Assembly (NCBI RefSeq): GCF_902703175.1
Contig: NZ_CACRYJ010000028.1
Location: 1 to 64,000, forward strand
Direction: 5' to 3'
DNA length: 64,000 nt
DNA from: Occultella aeris
GTDB lineage: Bacteria; Actinomycetota; Actinomycetes; Actinomycetales; Beutenbergiaceae
A program made the position numbers and the translations under genes. Below the pieces are notes generated by a model, which had not been told where the DNA came from, made no database searches, and saw nothing but the letters and a program-made list of their open reading frames with translations. Of this stretch, positions 8,666 through 17,374 are shown piece by piece. Position 1 is the first letter of the stretch. Each line of letters starts with the position of its first letter.

Positions 8666-9519
8666 CAGTTCGTCGCTCCCTGGTACCCGGCGTTGCCAAG
8701 CCCGGCGATGCCCGGGATGGCATCGCCGAACTGCGGACCGCCCGGCATGTTGAGGATCCCCTCGAGCTTCTTCAGCGACGGGACCAGTTCGGTGAGAGCG
8801 CCGTCGAGCTTCTGGACGAGTGCGGCGAACTTCTCGATGGCCTCGGTGACCTTCTGGATCCAGTCCGCGGCCCTGGTGCTCCACTTCGCGATCGCAGCCG
8901 AGGCCTGCGCCCCGATCCAGGCCAGGCCGATGCCGACCGTGGCCAGGCACTCGACCACCCAGGAGATGAGCTTGCCGACCAGGTCCGCGATCAGGTCCCG
9001 CACGATCGCGCGGACGGCGGCGACGATGCCGCTCGCGATGGCGAACCCGACGCTCAGGCCGGTCGCCACGCCCGCCATCGAGGAGATGGTGCCGCTGGTG
9101 ACGTTCGCGACCTCACGGTAGGTGTCGGCGGTCAGACCGACCCACGGGGCCAGTGCGGCGTCGACCGCGCCATCGAAGTCCGCGGCGACCGTGGTGAGGT
9201 GACCCGAGATGTTGGACCAGGTGTCCGCGATCGCCGTGACCTCGGCCGGGTCGCCGGCCAGGCTGTCGAGGAACTCCGGAAGGGGCGGCATGTAGTCGAG
9301 GAGGAAGCCGGCGACGCTCGAGACGAGCGTGGCGATCGGGTCGAGGACCGCATCCGCGAGGTCCGTGACGCCGCCGGCCAGACCGAACAGGGCACCCGCC
9401 CAGTTCCCGTTCTGGACCGACGTCACGGTCTGGTCGATCGGGCCGACGATCTTGAGGCTCTTGTACCACTCGCCCAGCTCGGGTCGGTCGTTGACGACGG
9501 GCGCTACCAGCTCGCTCAC
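8665..9519 (-). CDS. WXG100-like type VII secretion substrate candidate
   Basis: 284 residues, helical throughout. A central region (about 85-140) has the layout of a WXG100-type hairpin: GDPAEVTAIADTWSNISGHL, then APWVGLTADTYREV carrying the W-x-G turn. A hydrophobic, Gly/Ala-rich segment follows (about 150-215) and then amphipathic helices ending in an EGILNMPGGPQFGDA tail. The GTG start at 9519 forms a GTGA overlap with the stop of the EspC-like gene. The layout recalls the N-terminal domains of CpnT-like and LXG-like proteins, but no toxin domain follows. It may be a secreted scaffold, or a toxin carrier that has lost its effector domain. Confidence 0.75.
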   Translation of the reverse strand: MSELVAPVVNDRPELGEWYKSLKIVGPIDQTVTSVQNGNWAGALFGLAGGVTDLADAVLDPIATLVSSVAGFLLDYMPPLPEFLDSLAGDPAEVTAIADTWSNISGHLTTVAADFDGAVDAALAPWVGLTADTYREVANVTSGTISSMAGVATGLSVGFAIASGIVAAVRAIVRDLIADLVGKLISWVVECLATVGIGLAWIGAQASAAIAKWSTRAADWIQKVTEAIEKFAALVQKLDGALTELVPSLKKLEGILNMPGGPQFGDAIPGIAGLGNAGYQGATN

Positions 9520-9833
9520 AGTGACTCGACGAACTTCGTCAGGCGGCCGGCCGTGGCCTGGTCGACGGCGTCGTAGTTGTCCGCGATGGACGTCAGTGTG
9601 TTGCCGAGCCCGCCGACGACGGCTTGGCTCCCAGCGATCCCGACGAGCCCGAGACCCTGCACGGCGTTCGCGGGGAGCGTCAGGAAACTGCACAGGATCC
9701 CGAACGCATGGGGGCCCATGGTCAACGCGTCCCCAGCCGCCGAGGTGGCGTCCCCGATCCGCGCGGCCAGCCCGCTCACGTCCGTCGCGTGCGCGCGCAC
9801 CGCGTCCGTGTCGACCTCGAGGTCGAATCCCAT
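9516..9833 (-). CDS. EspC-like type VII secretion target
   Basis: 105 residues matching the small helical-hairpin type VII secretion target family (EspC type). The opening VDTDAVRAHATDVSGLAARI is typical, as are the central FGILCSFLTLP, where the family usually has a conserved G-x-LC segment, and a second helix over about 75-105. No signal peptide is present, as expected for ESX export. ATG 9833 lies 3 nt after the stop of the upstream YbaB-like gene. No ESX core component (EccB, EccC, EccD, EccE, MycP) lies in this window, so export would need machinery encoded elsewhere. Confidence 0.82.
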   Translation of the reverse strand: MGFDLEVDTDAVRAHATDVSGLAARIGDATSAAGDALTMGPHAFGILCSFLTLPANAVQGLGLVGIAGSQAVVGGLGNTLTSIADNYDAVDQATAGRLTKFVESL

Positions 9834-9836
9834 GTC

Positions 9837-10214
9837 TCACAGCCTCCCGTTGATGATGTCGTCCAGCGCATCGATCGTGGAGGTGTCCGCCAGCATGCTC
9901 GGGTCCGGCCGGCGGGGCGTCACCCCACCGGTGAGATCGCGGCGCGCGGCAGCCAGGGCGCTCAGCATGTTCTCGCGCAGTTCCTCGGGGGTGAGATCGA
10001 CGATCTGCGGTCCGAACTGCGCATCGACCAGCAGGCCCTGGCGATCGACCGTCGTCTGCACGATGCCGTCGTCCGACTCACCGATCCCCCGGTCCGGAAG
10101 ATCCTCACCGGCGAGGGCCGTTGCCTTCGCCTGCGCATCCTCGAGCTGGGCCCGGATCCGGGCGCGGACCGCTTCGAGCAGGTCGGACTGTGACTCCACC
10201 GTACGAGGATGCAT
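9837..10214 (-). CDS. YbaB/EbfC-like small protein (first copy)
   Basis: 125 residues from ATG 10214. It has an N-terminal helix (about 8-35), a beta region (GIVQTTVDRQGLLVDAQFG) and C-terminal helices (TPEELRENMLSALAAARRD), the YbaB/EbfC-type fold. Upstream in-frame TTG (10235) and GTG (10229) codons also exist, and a GGAGG lies near them, so the start is not certain. It heads the five-gene module and parallels the second YbaB-like gene at 8270, flanking the two type VII secretion proteins. Confidence 0.78.
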   Translation of the reverse strand: MHPRTVESQSDLLEAVRARIRAQLEDAQAKATALAGEDLPDRGIGESDDGIVQTTVDRQGLLVDAQFGPQIVDLTPEELRENMLSALAAARRDLTGGVTPRRPDPSMLADTSTIDALDDIINGRL

Positions 10215-10415
10215 GACCGGGCTGGGCACCTCCAAACGGCCGTCATGGGGAGAAGTGCCCCGTGCACGTCCGACGAGATTGCTGGATGGGCCATCTAGAT
10301 AAACGCTTGTTCTTCTACATCATGGACGAAACGACCACAGAGAGTTTAGGGTGATCCCACGAGCATCGAAGCTCACCGCCCGAGGGAGGGCGGCATCACA
10401 CTCGGGGGTACCGCC

Positions 10416-13061
10416 ATGCGCGTCCGTCCAGTCCTCACGTCGACGACCACACTCGCCCTGGTCCTTGCCATGCTCACGCTGACACCGGTGACCGACGTCG
10501 CCACCGCCGTCGGGCGTGACGATGCGGACCCACCTCCAGTGGAACCGGCACCGCAGGTCCCACCCGGCTACGCGCTCGCCTGGGCGGACGAGTTCGACGG
10601 CACCCAGGCCGATGGGACCGGGCTCGACACCTCGGCCTGGTACTACCGCGAGGGTGAGAAGGCCGAGTGCATGAACCGGCCCGAGAACGTCTCGGTCGCC
10701 GACGGGCTGATGCACATCGCCCTGGTGGCCGACGACAGCTTCGGTCCCGACTACACCTGCGGCGGCGTGATCTCGCAGGAGTGGTTCGGCTACGGCTACT
10801 ACGAGACCCGCGCGCAGCTCTGGGGCGATCAGGGCTTCCACTCTGCGTTCTGGACGACCGGGCTGTCCGACGCGATGCCGGACACCCCGGACTACCGCGG
10901 CCCGAACAACCGGATCAACGAGATCGACGGGTTCGAGATCGACTCGCACGCGCCCGAGGTGATCGCGCACCACTCGCACTGGTTCGTCCCGCATCACGTG
11001 GGCAACCAGGGCGGCCTGTACACCGGCCCGGACTCCTCCGACGGCTACCACACCTACGGCTTCGAGTGGCTGCCGGACCAGATCCGATACTTCGTCGACG
11101 GCGAGCTGGCGCGGGTCCAGCCGTTCTCGGGCCCGCACGGGTTGCAGAGCGTCTGGCTCACCACGCTGGGGTACACCGCCCCGGTCGACGAGACGAACCT
11201 CCCGGGCGAGACGACCTGGGACTACTTCCGCTACTACGCGCCGACCGCGGACCCGAACGGCGCCACCCCGGGCAGCGTGGTCGTGGACAACGGCGACCCC
11301 GGCTACTCCGAACAGGGCGACTGGGAGGACTCCGACACGGTCACCCGCGGCAACCAGGAGGCCTTCGGCTTCCAGGACCGCGAGACCCGACGCGCCCTGT
11401 CGGCGGACGCCTCCGCCACCTGGGTCCCAGACCTGACCGAGGCCGGGTCCCACGAGGTGCTGGCCTGGAACCCCAGTTTCCTTTCCACGGGCACCACGGC
11501 CGCGCACTTCTCCGTCACCCACGACGGCGGGACCTCCGACGTGGTGATCGATCAGTCCACCGCGGGACAGCAGTGGGTCAGCCTCGGCTCCTACACCTTC
11601 ACCCCGGGCACGGGGCAGGGCGTCCAGGTGGTCGCGGACGCCGAGGGTGCGGGCACGCTGCGCACGGACGCAGTCATGTTCACCCCGGCCGTCGTCGTCG
11701 ACGACGGTGGCCCGGGCTACACCGAGACCGGCAACTGGGCCTCCTCCGCGGCCGTGACCGGATGGCTCGACTCGGCGACCAGGTTCGCCAGCGACTCGGC
11801 CTCCACCGCCCGCTGGACGCCGACGCTGACGGACGGCGGGACGTACGCCGTCTACGCCTGGACACCCTCGCACGAGCTGAACACCGCCGTCGCCCCGTAC
11901 ACGGTCACCGACACCACGGGCGCCACCGAAGTCGAGGTGACCAGTGTCGACCGTTGGGCACCGCTCGGCACCTACACGTTCGACGCCGGCACCAGCGGCT
12001 TCGTGGAACTGAGCAAGTCGTACGGAACCCCCGGATACGTTCGAGGCGACGCGGTGCGGTTCGTCCCGGTGCCCACCCCGGACACCACCGCCCCAAGTGC
12101 CCCACTTCGCCTCGACGGTGAGATCGAGGCGGATCCCGGCAACGGCGACCTCGCGCTCACGTGGCAGTGGCAGGCAAGTACGGCGGCGGACCTGGTCGGC
12201 TACCACGTCTACCTCGACGGTCAGCGCGTGAACGGCAACCCGGTGCACCGGACCTCGTTCACGATGAACGAGATGCGGGCCGGCACGACCGTCATGCTCA
12301 CCGTGACCGCCGTCGATGCCACCGGCAACGAGTCGGCGCCGTCGCGGCCGGCCCGGGTCCGGATCCCCAGCGATTCCCTCGCCCCGGCGGCCCCCGCGGA
12401 CCTCGTCGGCGAGGCGGCGAACGAGCGAGGCATCCTGTACTGGTCGCAGAACCACGAGGTCGACCTGCTCGGCTACAACGTCTACGTGGACGGCGCCCTC
12501 GCCAACCCGGACGGTCCGGTGGGCCACCCGGCGAACCCGGACTTCCCGCGGCTCGGGTACTCGCTCGACGGGCTCTCGAACAACGTCGAGCACGCCATCG
12601 AGGTGCGCGCCGTCGACCTGTCCGGCAACGAGTCCGCGGCCGCTACCGTTTCGATCACGCCGCTGGCGATGACCATCATCACCCCGTCGGATCCGGGCTA
12701 CAGCGAGCAGGGCACCTGGACACCGTCGAGCGTGCCGGGATGGTTGAGCGCACGCACCCGGACCACGAACGTGACCAGCGCAACCGCGACGTGGACGCCG
12801 GACCTGACCGTGGCAGGTGAGTACGACGTGTGGGTGTGGGTGCCGAACCACGCCAACAGCACCGTCGGCGCCCGCTACACGGTCTCCTTCTCGGGCGGCA
12901 CCGACGTCGTCGACATCGACCAGACCACCGGCGGCAGCCGCTGGATCCTGCTCGGACGGTACCCGTTCGAGGCGGGCACCGACGGGACCGTGGTCGTCTC
13001 CAACGGAGCCGTCGCGAACTACCTGCGCACCAGCGCAGCGAAGTTCATCCCGGTCGAGTAG
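10416..13061 (+). CDS. Secreted multidomain family 16 glycoside hydrolase
   Basis: 881-residue exoenzyme with a Sec signal peptide (1-31). The GH16 domain (about 50-280) carries the catalytic signature EIDGFE: E169 nucleophile, D171 assistant, E174 acid/base. It should cleave a beta-glucan or related galactan; the exact substrate is not readable. Three golvesin-type beta-sandwich modules follow at about 288-425, 427-552 and 754-880. Each has a PGY-(S/T)-E-x-G-x-W entry and a W-x-x-L-G-x-Y-x-F core. Two fibronectin type III domains (about 555-652 and 655-747) sit between modules two and three. There is no LPXTG or membrane anchor, so it is probably released, with the accessory modules binding substrate. 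A hairpin terminator follows. Confidence 0.9.
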   Translation: MRVRPVLTSTTTLALVLAMLTLTPVTDVATAVGRDDADPPPVEPAPQVPPGYALAWADEFDGTQADGTGLDTSAWYYREGEKAECMNRPENVSVADGLMHIALVADDSFGPDYTCGGVISQEWFGYGYYETRAQLWGDQGFHSAFWTTGLSDAMPDTPDYRGPNNRINEIDGFEIDSHAPEVIAHHSHWFVPHHVGNQGGLYTGPDSSDGYHTYGFEWLPDQIRYFVDGELARVQPFSGPHGLQSVWLTTLGYTAPVDETNLPGETTWDYFRYYAPTADPNGATPGSVVVDNGDPGYSEQGDWEDSDTVTRGNQEAFGFQDRETRRALSADASATWVPDLTEAGSHEVLAWNPSFLSTGTTAAHFSVTHDGGTSDVVIDQSTAGQQWVSLGSYTFTPGTGQGVQVVADAEGAGTLRTDAVMFTPAVVVDDGGPGYTETGNWASSAAVTGWLDSATRFASDSASTARWTPTLTDGGTYAVYAWTPSHELNTAVAPYTVTDTTGATEVEVTSVDRWAPLGTYTFDAGTSGFVELSKSYGTPGYVRGDAVRFVPVPTPDTTAPSAPLRLDGEIEADPGNGDLALTWQWQASTAADLVGYHVYLDGQRVNGNPVHRTSFTMNEMRAGTTVMLTVTAVDATGNESAPSRPARVRIPSDSLAPAAPADLVGEAANERGILYWSQNHEVDLLGYNVYVDGALANPDGPVGHPANPDFPRLGYSLDGLSNNVEHAIEVRAVDLSGNESAAATVSITPLAMTIITPSDPGYSEQGTWTPSSVPGWLSARTRTTNVTSATATWTPDLTVAGEYDVWVWVPNHANSTVGARYTVSFSGGTDVVDIDQTTGGSRWILLGRYPFEAGTDGTVVVSNGAVANYLRTSAAKFIPVE

Positions 13062-13089
13062 CGGGCGTCTCCGGCGAACGCAACCGGTC

Positions 13090-13130
13090 GCCGTCGGGCG
13101 GGCCTTCAGTTTTAAGGCACGCCCGACGGC
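13090..13130 (+). terminator. Hairpin terminator after the GH16 gene
   Basis: GCCGTCGGGCG (13090-13100) pairs with CGCCCGACGGC (13120-13130). After one mismatch, GCCTT pairs with AAGGC around a CAGTTTT loop. The long GC-rich stem lies 29 nt past the stop; there is no U-tract, as is common in actinobacteria. Confidence 0.75.
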
Positions 13131-13153
13131 GGCCGCCGAGCGCGGGCGCCGGG

Positions 13154-13159
13154 TAGCGT
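13154..13159 (+). promoter_or_regulatory. -10 box for the DUF885 gene
   Basis: TAGCGT lies 8 nt before ATG 13168, consistent with a leaderless or near-leaderless message. Confidence 0.4.
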
Positions 13160-13167
13160 GAGGCCTC

Positions 13168-14850
13168 ATGACCGCTGCCCCCACCCCGCGCACCTCGACG
13201 CCGACCGACGCCATCGCAGACGCCTTCGTCGACACCATCGCCGGACTGAGCCCCATCGCCGCGACCTCGATGGGCATCACCGGCCACGACCACCTGCTCG
13301 ACGACTTCTCCCCGGCCGGCGACCAGGCCCGGGTGGCGGCCGCCCGGAAGGTGCTCGCCGACCTGGCGGACGTCGACCCGGTCGATGACATCGACCGCAT
13401 CACGCAGTCCGCCATGCGGGAGCGTCAAGGGCTGCTCATCGAACTCGCCGAGGCGAACGAGCACCTTGCCGACCTCAACGTGATCGCTTCGCCGGTGCAG
13501 GGGATCCGCGAGGTCTTCGACCTCATGCCCACCGACACGGCCACGGACTGGGAGACCATCGCCGAGCGGATGCACGCCGTGCCCGCCGCCGTCGACGGGT
13601 ACATCGAGTCGCTGCGACTGGCCGCGTCCCGAGGCCTCGTCGCGGCGATCCGCCAGGTGGAGGAGTGCGTCAAGGAGGCCGACGACCTCGCCGGGGACGC
13701 CTCGTTCTGGACCACGTTCGCGACCGGCGCCACGCCCGACGGCGTCGCACCCGCGAGCACACTCGCCGGCCACCTCGCCGACGGCGCTGAGCAGGCCCGG
13801 ACCGCCTACGGCACGCTCGCCTCAGCGCTGCGCGAACTGTCCGAGCAGGCACCGGAGGACGACGCCGTCGGGCGGGAGCGCTACGCGCGCTTCTCGCGCC
13901 GCTTCCTCGGCGCCGCCATCGACCTCGACGAGACGTACGAATGGGGTCTGGCCGAACTCGCCCGGATCGTCGCCGAACAGGAGCACGTGGCCGCCCAGAT
14001 CGGCGGTCCGGGCACGGCCATCCGGGACGCCATGGCCACGCTGAGCGCCGATCCCGCCCGCAAGCTCCACGGCACGGACGCCCTGCGGGAGTGGATGCAG
14101 ACCACCTCCGACGCCGCCCTCGACGCCCTCGCCGACACCCAGTTCGACATCCCCGAGCCGGTTCGTCGGTTGGAGTGCCGCATCGCGCCGACGCAGTCCG
14201 GCGGCATCTACTACACCGGCCCGAGCGAGGACTTCTCCCGGCCGGGCCGGATGTGGTGGTCCGTGCCCGCGGGCGTGACCGAGTTCGACACCTGGGTCGA
14301 GAAGACCACGGTCTACCACGAGGGCGTGCCCGGTCATCACCTGCAGGTCGGCCAGACGGTCTACCGCTCCGCCCTGCTGAACCGCTGGCGCCGGATGGCC
14401 TGCTGGGTCAGCGGACATGGCGAGGGCTGGGCCCTGTACGCCGAGCGGCTGATGGCCGATCTCGGCTTCCTCGACGACCCGGGCGACCGCATGGGGATGC
14501 TCGACGGGCAGCGGCTGCGGGCCGCACGCGTGGTCATCGACCTCGGCGTGCACCTCGGCAAGCCGTGCCCGGACGAGTGGGGCGGCGGCATCTGGAACGC
14601 CGAGAAGGCGTGGCCGTTCCTGACGGCGAACGCCAACATGGCCGAGGGCTTCCTGCGGTTCGAGCTCAACCGGTACCTCGGCTGGCCCGGGCAGGCGCCC
14701 GCCTACAAGGTGGGCCAGCGGCTCTGGGAGCAGATCCGGGACGAGACGGCGGCCCGCGAGGGTGCCGACTTCGACCTGAAGGCGTTCCACCGGCGCGCCC
14801 TGGACGTCGGCTCCGTCGGGCTGGACACCCTGCGCGAGGCGCTGGCGTGA
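13168..14850 (+). CDS. DUF885-family peptidase-like protein
   Basis: 560-residue, mostly helical cytosolic protein of the DUF885 family, which resembles zinc metallopeptidases. The HEGVPGHH motif (residues 384-391) looks like a gluzincin-type metal site, and GHGEGWALYAERLM about 30 residues later supplies the downstream glutamate. The family is full-length here (usual 540-600 residues) and has no signal peptide. Peptidase or carboxypeptidase activity is inferred from the motif; substrates are unknown. The stop overlaps the next gene by 4 bp (GTGA). Confidence 0.9.
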   Translation: MTAAPTPRTSTPTDAIADAFVDTIAGLSPIAATSMGITGHDHLLDDFSPAGDQARVAAARKVLADLADVDPVDDIDRITQSAMRERQGLLIELAEANEHLADLNVIASPVQGIREVFDLMPTDTATDWETIAERMHAVPAAVDGYIESLRLAASRGLVAAIRQVEECVKEADDLAGDASFWTTFATGATPDGVAPASTLAGHLADGAEQARTAYGTLASALRELSEQAPEDDAVGRERYARFSRRFLGAAIDLDETYEWGLAELARIVAEQEHVAAQIGGPGTAIRDAMATLSADPARKLHGTDALREWMQTTSDAALDALADTQFDIPEPVRRLECRIAPTQSGGIYYTGPSEDFSRPGRMWWSVPAGVTEFDTWVEKTTVYHEGVPGHHLQVGQTVYRSALLNRWRRMACWVSGHGEGWALYAERLMADLGFLDDPGDRMGMLDGQRLRAARVVIDLGVHLGKPCPDEWGGGIWNAEKAWPFLTANANMAEGFLRFELNRYLGWPGQAPAYKVGQRLWEQIRDETAAREGADFDLKAFHRRALDVGSVGLDTLREALA

Positions 14851-15458
14851 CCCAGTCCGGCGGTGGGCCGGACGCCACGCCCGACGGCGGTGTGGCCCCG
14901 TCGGGCGGCGAGCCCGTCGTGATCGCGGTGTACTACCCGACGGCGGAGGGGTTCGACACACCGCCGGCGGCGGCGGACCTGCAGGACTCCGGTCCGCGGG
15001 CCTCCGTCGCGGTCAGGCTGGTGTGGCTGGGTGCCGTTCTGCTCATCCTCGGCGTGATCCTCGCGATCCTGGAGGTCCCCGGCCCTCCCGTCCTCGTGGC
15101 CGTGGGACTGGTCGCCGGACTCCTCGCGTTTCGGTTCAGGCGGGCGGAGCGGAAGGTGGCAGCCCGGGAGAAGGCCTGGCTGGCCGGCTGGCCCCGGCTG
15201 GTGGAGGACCCCCGGTACACGGTCGGCCGAGTGAGCGACCTGACGCTGAAGGAGGGGGACAAGCGGGGCTTCGGCATCGAGGGATCGGTGACCTACCGCG
15301 ACGGCGCCGGCATCGAACACGTCGTCATGATCCCGGGCGGATACGTGACCCGTGCCGGTGGCGTGGAGCCGCCGGCCCTGTACGCACCCGTGGTGGTCTG
15401 GCACAGCCCGGACCACTCGGTGGTGCTGCTGCGGTTCTCGACTGCGCTCGCTGCCTGA
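14847..15458 (+). CDS. Two-helix membrane protein of unknown function
   Basis: 203 residues. A Gly/Pro-rich N-terminus (1-45) is followed by two closely spaced membrane helices (about 55-76 and 79-95) and a C-terminal soluble domain (about 110-203) with alternating beta strands, including VTYRDGAGIEHVVMIPGG. GTG 14847 overlaps the DUF885 stop (GTGA), so the pair is probably coupled. No family recognised. Confidence 0.75.
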   Translation: MTQSGGGPDATPDGGVAPSGGEPVVIAVYYPTAEGFDTPPAAADLQDSGPRASVAVRLVWLGAVLLILGVILAILEVPGPPVLVAVGLVAGLLAFRFRRAERKVAAREKAWLAGWPRLVEDPRYTVGRVSDLTLKEGDKRGFGIEGSVTYRDGAGIEHVVMIPGGYVTRAGGVEPPALYAPVVVWHSPDHSVVLLRFSTALAA

Positions 15459-15484
15459 CCGCGCGAACGGTACCCCGGCTGCCT

Positions 15485-16465
15485 TCACCGCGACTGTGTC
15501 GCACCGACCGCCGCCGTTGCACCGGCACCCGAGATCCGTGCCCGAGCCGCCGCCACGATCGCGTCCACAGTCTGCGCCCACGGCGTCGGCGTGAGGGCGA
15601 ATACCTCGGTGGTCTCCTCGTGCGAGGCGACGAACGGTTCGTCGAACTGGTAGAGCATCTCGACGATCTCCCGCATCTGCGGCTGCACCATCCCCACCGC
15701 ACGCAGCGCCAGCCGTGGGATCCGTGAGACCCGCGCGCCGGGCGCACCAGAGGCCTTCGCGACGTCATCGGCCACCTGCCGGATCGATCGCGCGGGCGCG
15801 CTCGGCACATGCCAGGCACGGCCCCAGGCGCGTTCGTCCTCCGCCAGGGTCACGATGGTGCGGGCGATGTCGTCGACCGCGGTCCAGGTGTGCGGGGCGT
15901 CCGGATCGCCGACGACGGCGGCGCGCTTGCCCTGCAGGACCGGGTCGACCAGGCGCGGGCCGGCGTGGGCACCTTCGGTGGAGACCACCTGCGGGCCGAC
16001 GTAGTCCGAGGCACGAAGTTCCAGGGTCCGGATCCGGCCCGACTCGTGTGCCTGGACCAGGTCCGCCCACATCCGGGCCCGGACGGCACCCTTGCGGGTG
16101 GGCGGGTCGATGGGGGTGCGGGCCGTCATCGGGCTCGAGCCCGCCGGGTAGAGGTAGAAGTTGCCGGCGACCGCCAGCACGGCGCCGCTCGACTCGGCGG
16201 CCGCCATGATCGCCCGGTGGATGGGCGGCCAGCCGGTCGCCCACTGGGCGTACGGCAGGTTGACGGCGTTGACGATCACGGACGCGCCGGCCACCACCTC
16301 GTCGAGCGAACCGGCGGAGATGTCGATCGCGACGCGGTCGATCCCGGGGGTCCGCGGTCCGGTTCCGGACCGCGTAACGACAGTGACCCGATCACCCCGG
16401 TCGGCGAAGAGGCGGGCGGTGGTCGCACCGATTGGTCCGGCGCCGAGGACAACGATCTGAGCCAT
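15485..16465 (-). CDS. NAD-dependent epimerase/dehydratase family protein
   Basis: 326-residue extended-SDR-like protein with the N-terminal dinucleotide loop VVLGAGPIGATTARLF. No clear YxxxK pair follows, as in atypical NAD(P)-binding members of the family, so a specific reaction is not proposed. ATG 16465 is chosen because GGAGGAATC lies directly upstream and the Rossmann strand begins at residue 3. It is divergent from a TetR gene, and three copies of a GAACAnTGTTC palindrome fill the gap. It is very likely the repressor's target. Confidence 0.88.
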   Translation of the reverse strand: MAQIVVLGAGPIGATTARLFADRGDRVTVVTRSGTGPRTPGIDRVAIDISAGSLDEVVAGASVIVNAVNLPYAQWATGWPPIHRAIMAAAESSGAVLAVAGNFYLYPAGSSPMTARTPIDPPTRKGAVRARMWADLVQAHESGRIRTLELRASDYVGPQVVSTEGAHAGPRLVDPVLQGKRAAVVGDPDAPHTWTAVDDIARTIVTLAEDERAWGRAWHVPSAPARSIRQVADDVAKASGAPGARVSRIPRLALRAVGMVQPQMREIVEMLYQFDEPFVASHEETTEVFALTPTPWAQTVDAIVAAARARISGAGATAAVGATQSR

Positions 16466-16481
16466 GATTCCTCCAGATTGT

Positions 16482-16545
16482 GAACAGTGTTCTCTGTTGC
16501 GAACAGTGTTCACCCGAGTAGGGTGATGTGTCAAGAACACTGTTC
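16482..16545. promoter_or_regulatory. Three TetR-type operator palindromes
   Basis: GAACAGTGTTC occurs at 16482-16492 and 16501-16511, and GAACACTGTTC at 16535-16545. Each is a perfect palindrome around one central base; some copies extend to GTGAACAGTGTTC. The first two are 19 bp apart centre to centre (nearly two helical turns), the second and third 34 bp. They fill the gap between the divergent epimerase and TetR genes, so autoregulation and control of the epimerase are the natural reading. Confidence 0.85.
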
Positions 16546-16574
16546 ACACTTTCGACCGGAAGCAGCCAACGCCG

Positions 16575-17327
16575 ATGCAGCACGATCCTTCCGACCCCCG
16601 CGGCACGACGGCACGCGAGCGAGCCCGTGGGGCGATGATCGATGACGTCATCACCGTGGCTCGCCGCCAGCTCGGGGAGGTCGGTGCGGCCGGACTGTCG
16701 GTGCGGTCGGTCACCCGGGAACTCGGCATCTCGCCGTCCGCCGTGTACCGGTACTTCGCGAGCCGGGACCACATCCTCACCGCCCTGCTCGTCGAGGGCT
16801 ACTCACGCCTCGGTGCGGCCGTCACCGAGGCCGATGACGCACTCCCCCCGGACCGGGTCACCAGCCGCTGGCACCGGGTCTGGCACAGCACCAGGGACTG
16901 GGCGGTGGCCCACCCGCACGAGTACGCGCTGCTGTACGGCACCCCCGTGATCGGGTACGCCGCACCGCCGGAAACGGTCGAGCCGGCCACCCGTGTGGTG
17001 GTCCGCCTCGCCGAGATCCTCTTCCACGCCGCCCGGCGAGGGCTGCTCACCGAGCGCCTCGACCTCAGCGACCCGGCGCCGACGGCGGGCCTACAGGCGG
17101 ACGCGGAGGCCCTCATGGTGACGATCCAGGGCCTCGGCGTGGCGGTCCCGGACGGCCTGGACCCGGCCGACCCCCTGCGGGTGGTGAACGCCTGGAGCGA
17201 GTTGTTCGGGGCCATCTCGTTCGAGCTGTTCGGTCACTACGTCCGCAGCATCACCCGCCACGCCGAGCATCTCGACACGCTCGCCGCCGCCTCCGCCCGT
17301 CAGGTCGGCCTGCCCGAGCAGGACTGA
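16575..17327 (+). CDS. TetR/AcrR-family transcriptional regulator
   Basis: 250 residues. The N-terminal three-helix DNA-binding domain (about 20-75) has the recognition segment SVRSVTRELGISPSAVYRYF. The C-terminal ligand domain (about 100-235) is of the WHG type, with HPHEYALLYGTPVIGY. It should bind the three palindromes in its own upstream region and repress itself and the divergent epimerase until an unknown ligand binds. ATG 16575 begins 30 nt after the last operator. Confidence 0.93.
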   Translation: MQHDPSDPRGTTARERARGAMIDDVITVARRQLGEVGAAGLSVRSVTRELGISPSAVYRYFASRDHILTALLVEGYSRLGAAVTEADDALPPDRVTSRWHRVWHSTRDWAVAHPHEYALLYGTPVIGYAAPPETVEPATRVVVRLAEILFHAARRGLLTERLDLSDPAPTAGLQADAEALMVTIQGLGVAVPDGLDPADPLRVVNAWSELFGAISFELFGHYVRSITRHAEHLDTLAAASARQVGLPEQD

Positions 17328-17362
17328 GACGCACGGTCGACGGCGGTGGCTCGCCCGGCCGC

Positions 17363-17368
17363 TACCCT
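17363..17368 (+). promoter_or_regulatory. -10 box for maf
   Basis: TACCCT lies 6 nt before GTG 17375, predicting a leaderless transcript. Confidence 0.5.
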
Positions 17369-17374
17369 CACCGG

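Noticed and set aside
10320-13415. 1031-codon open frame antisense to the GH16 gene, and similar long frames such as 43-1932 and 34110-36083
   Set aside because: Arg/Gly/Val-rich or low-complexity translations with no motif. At this GC content the strand opposite a real gene commonly stays open, and each lies over a gene with clear family motifs.
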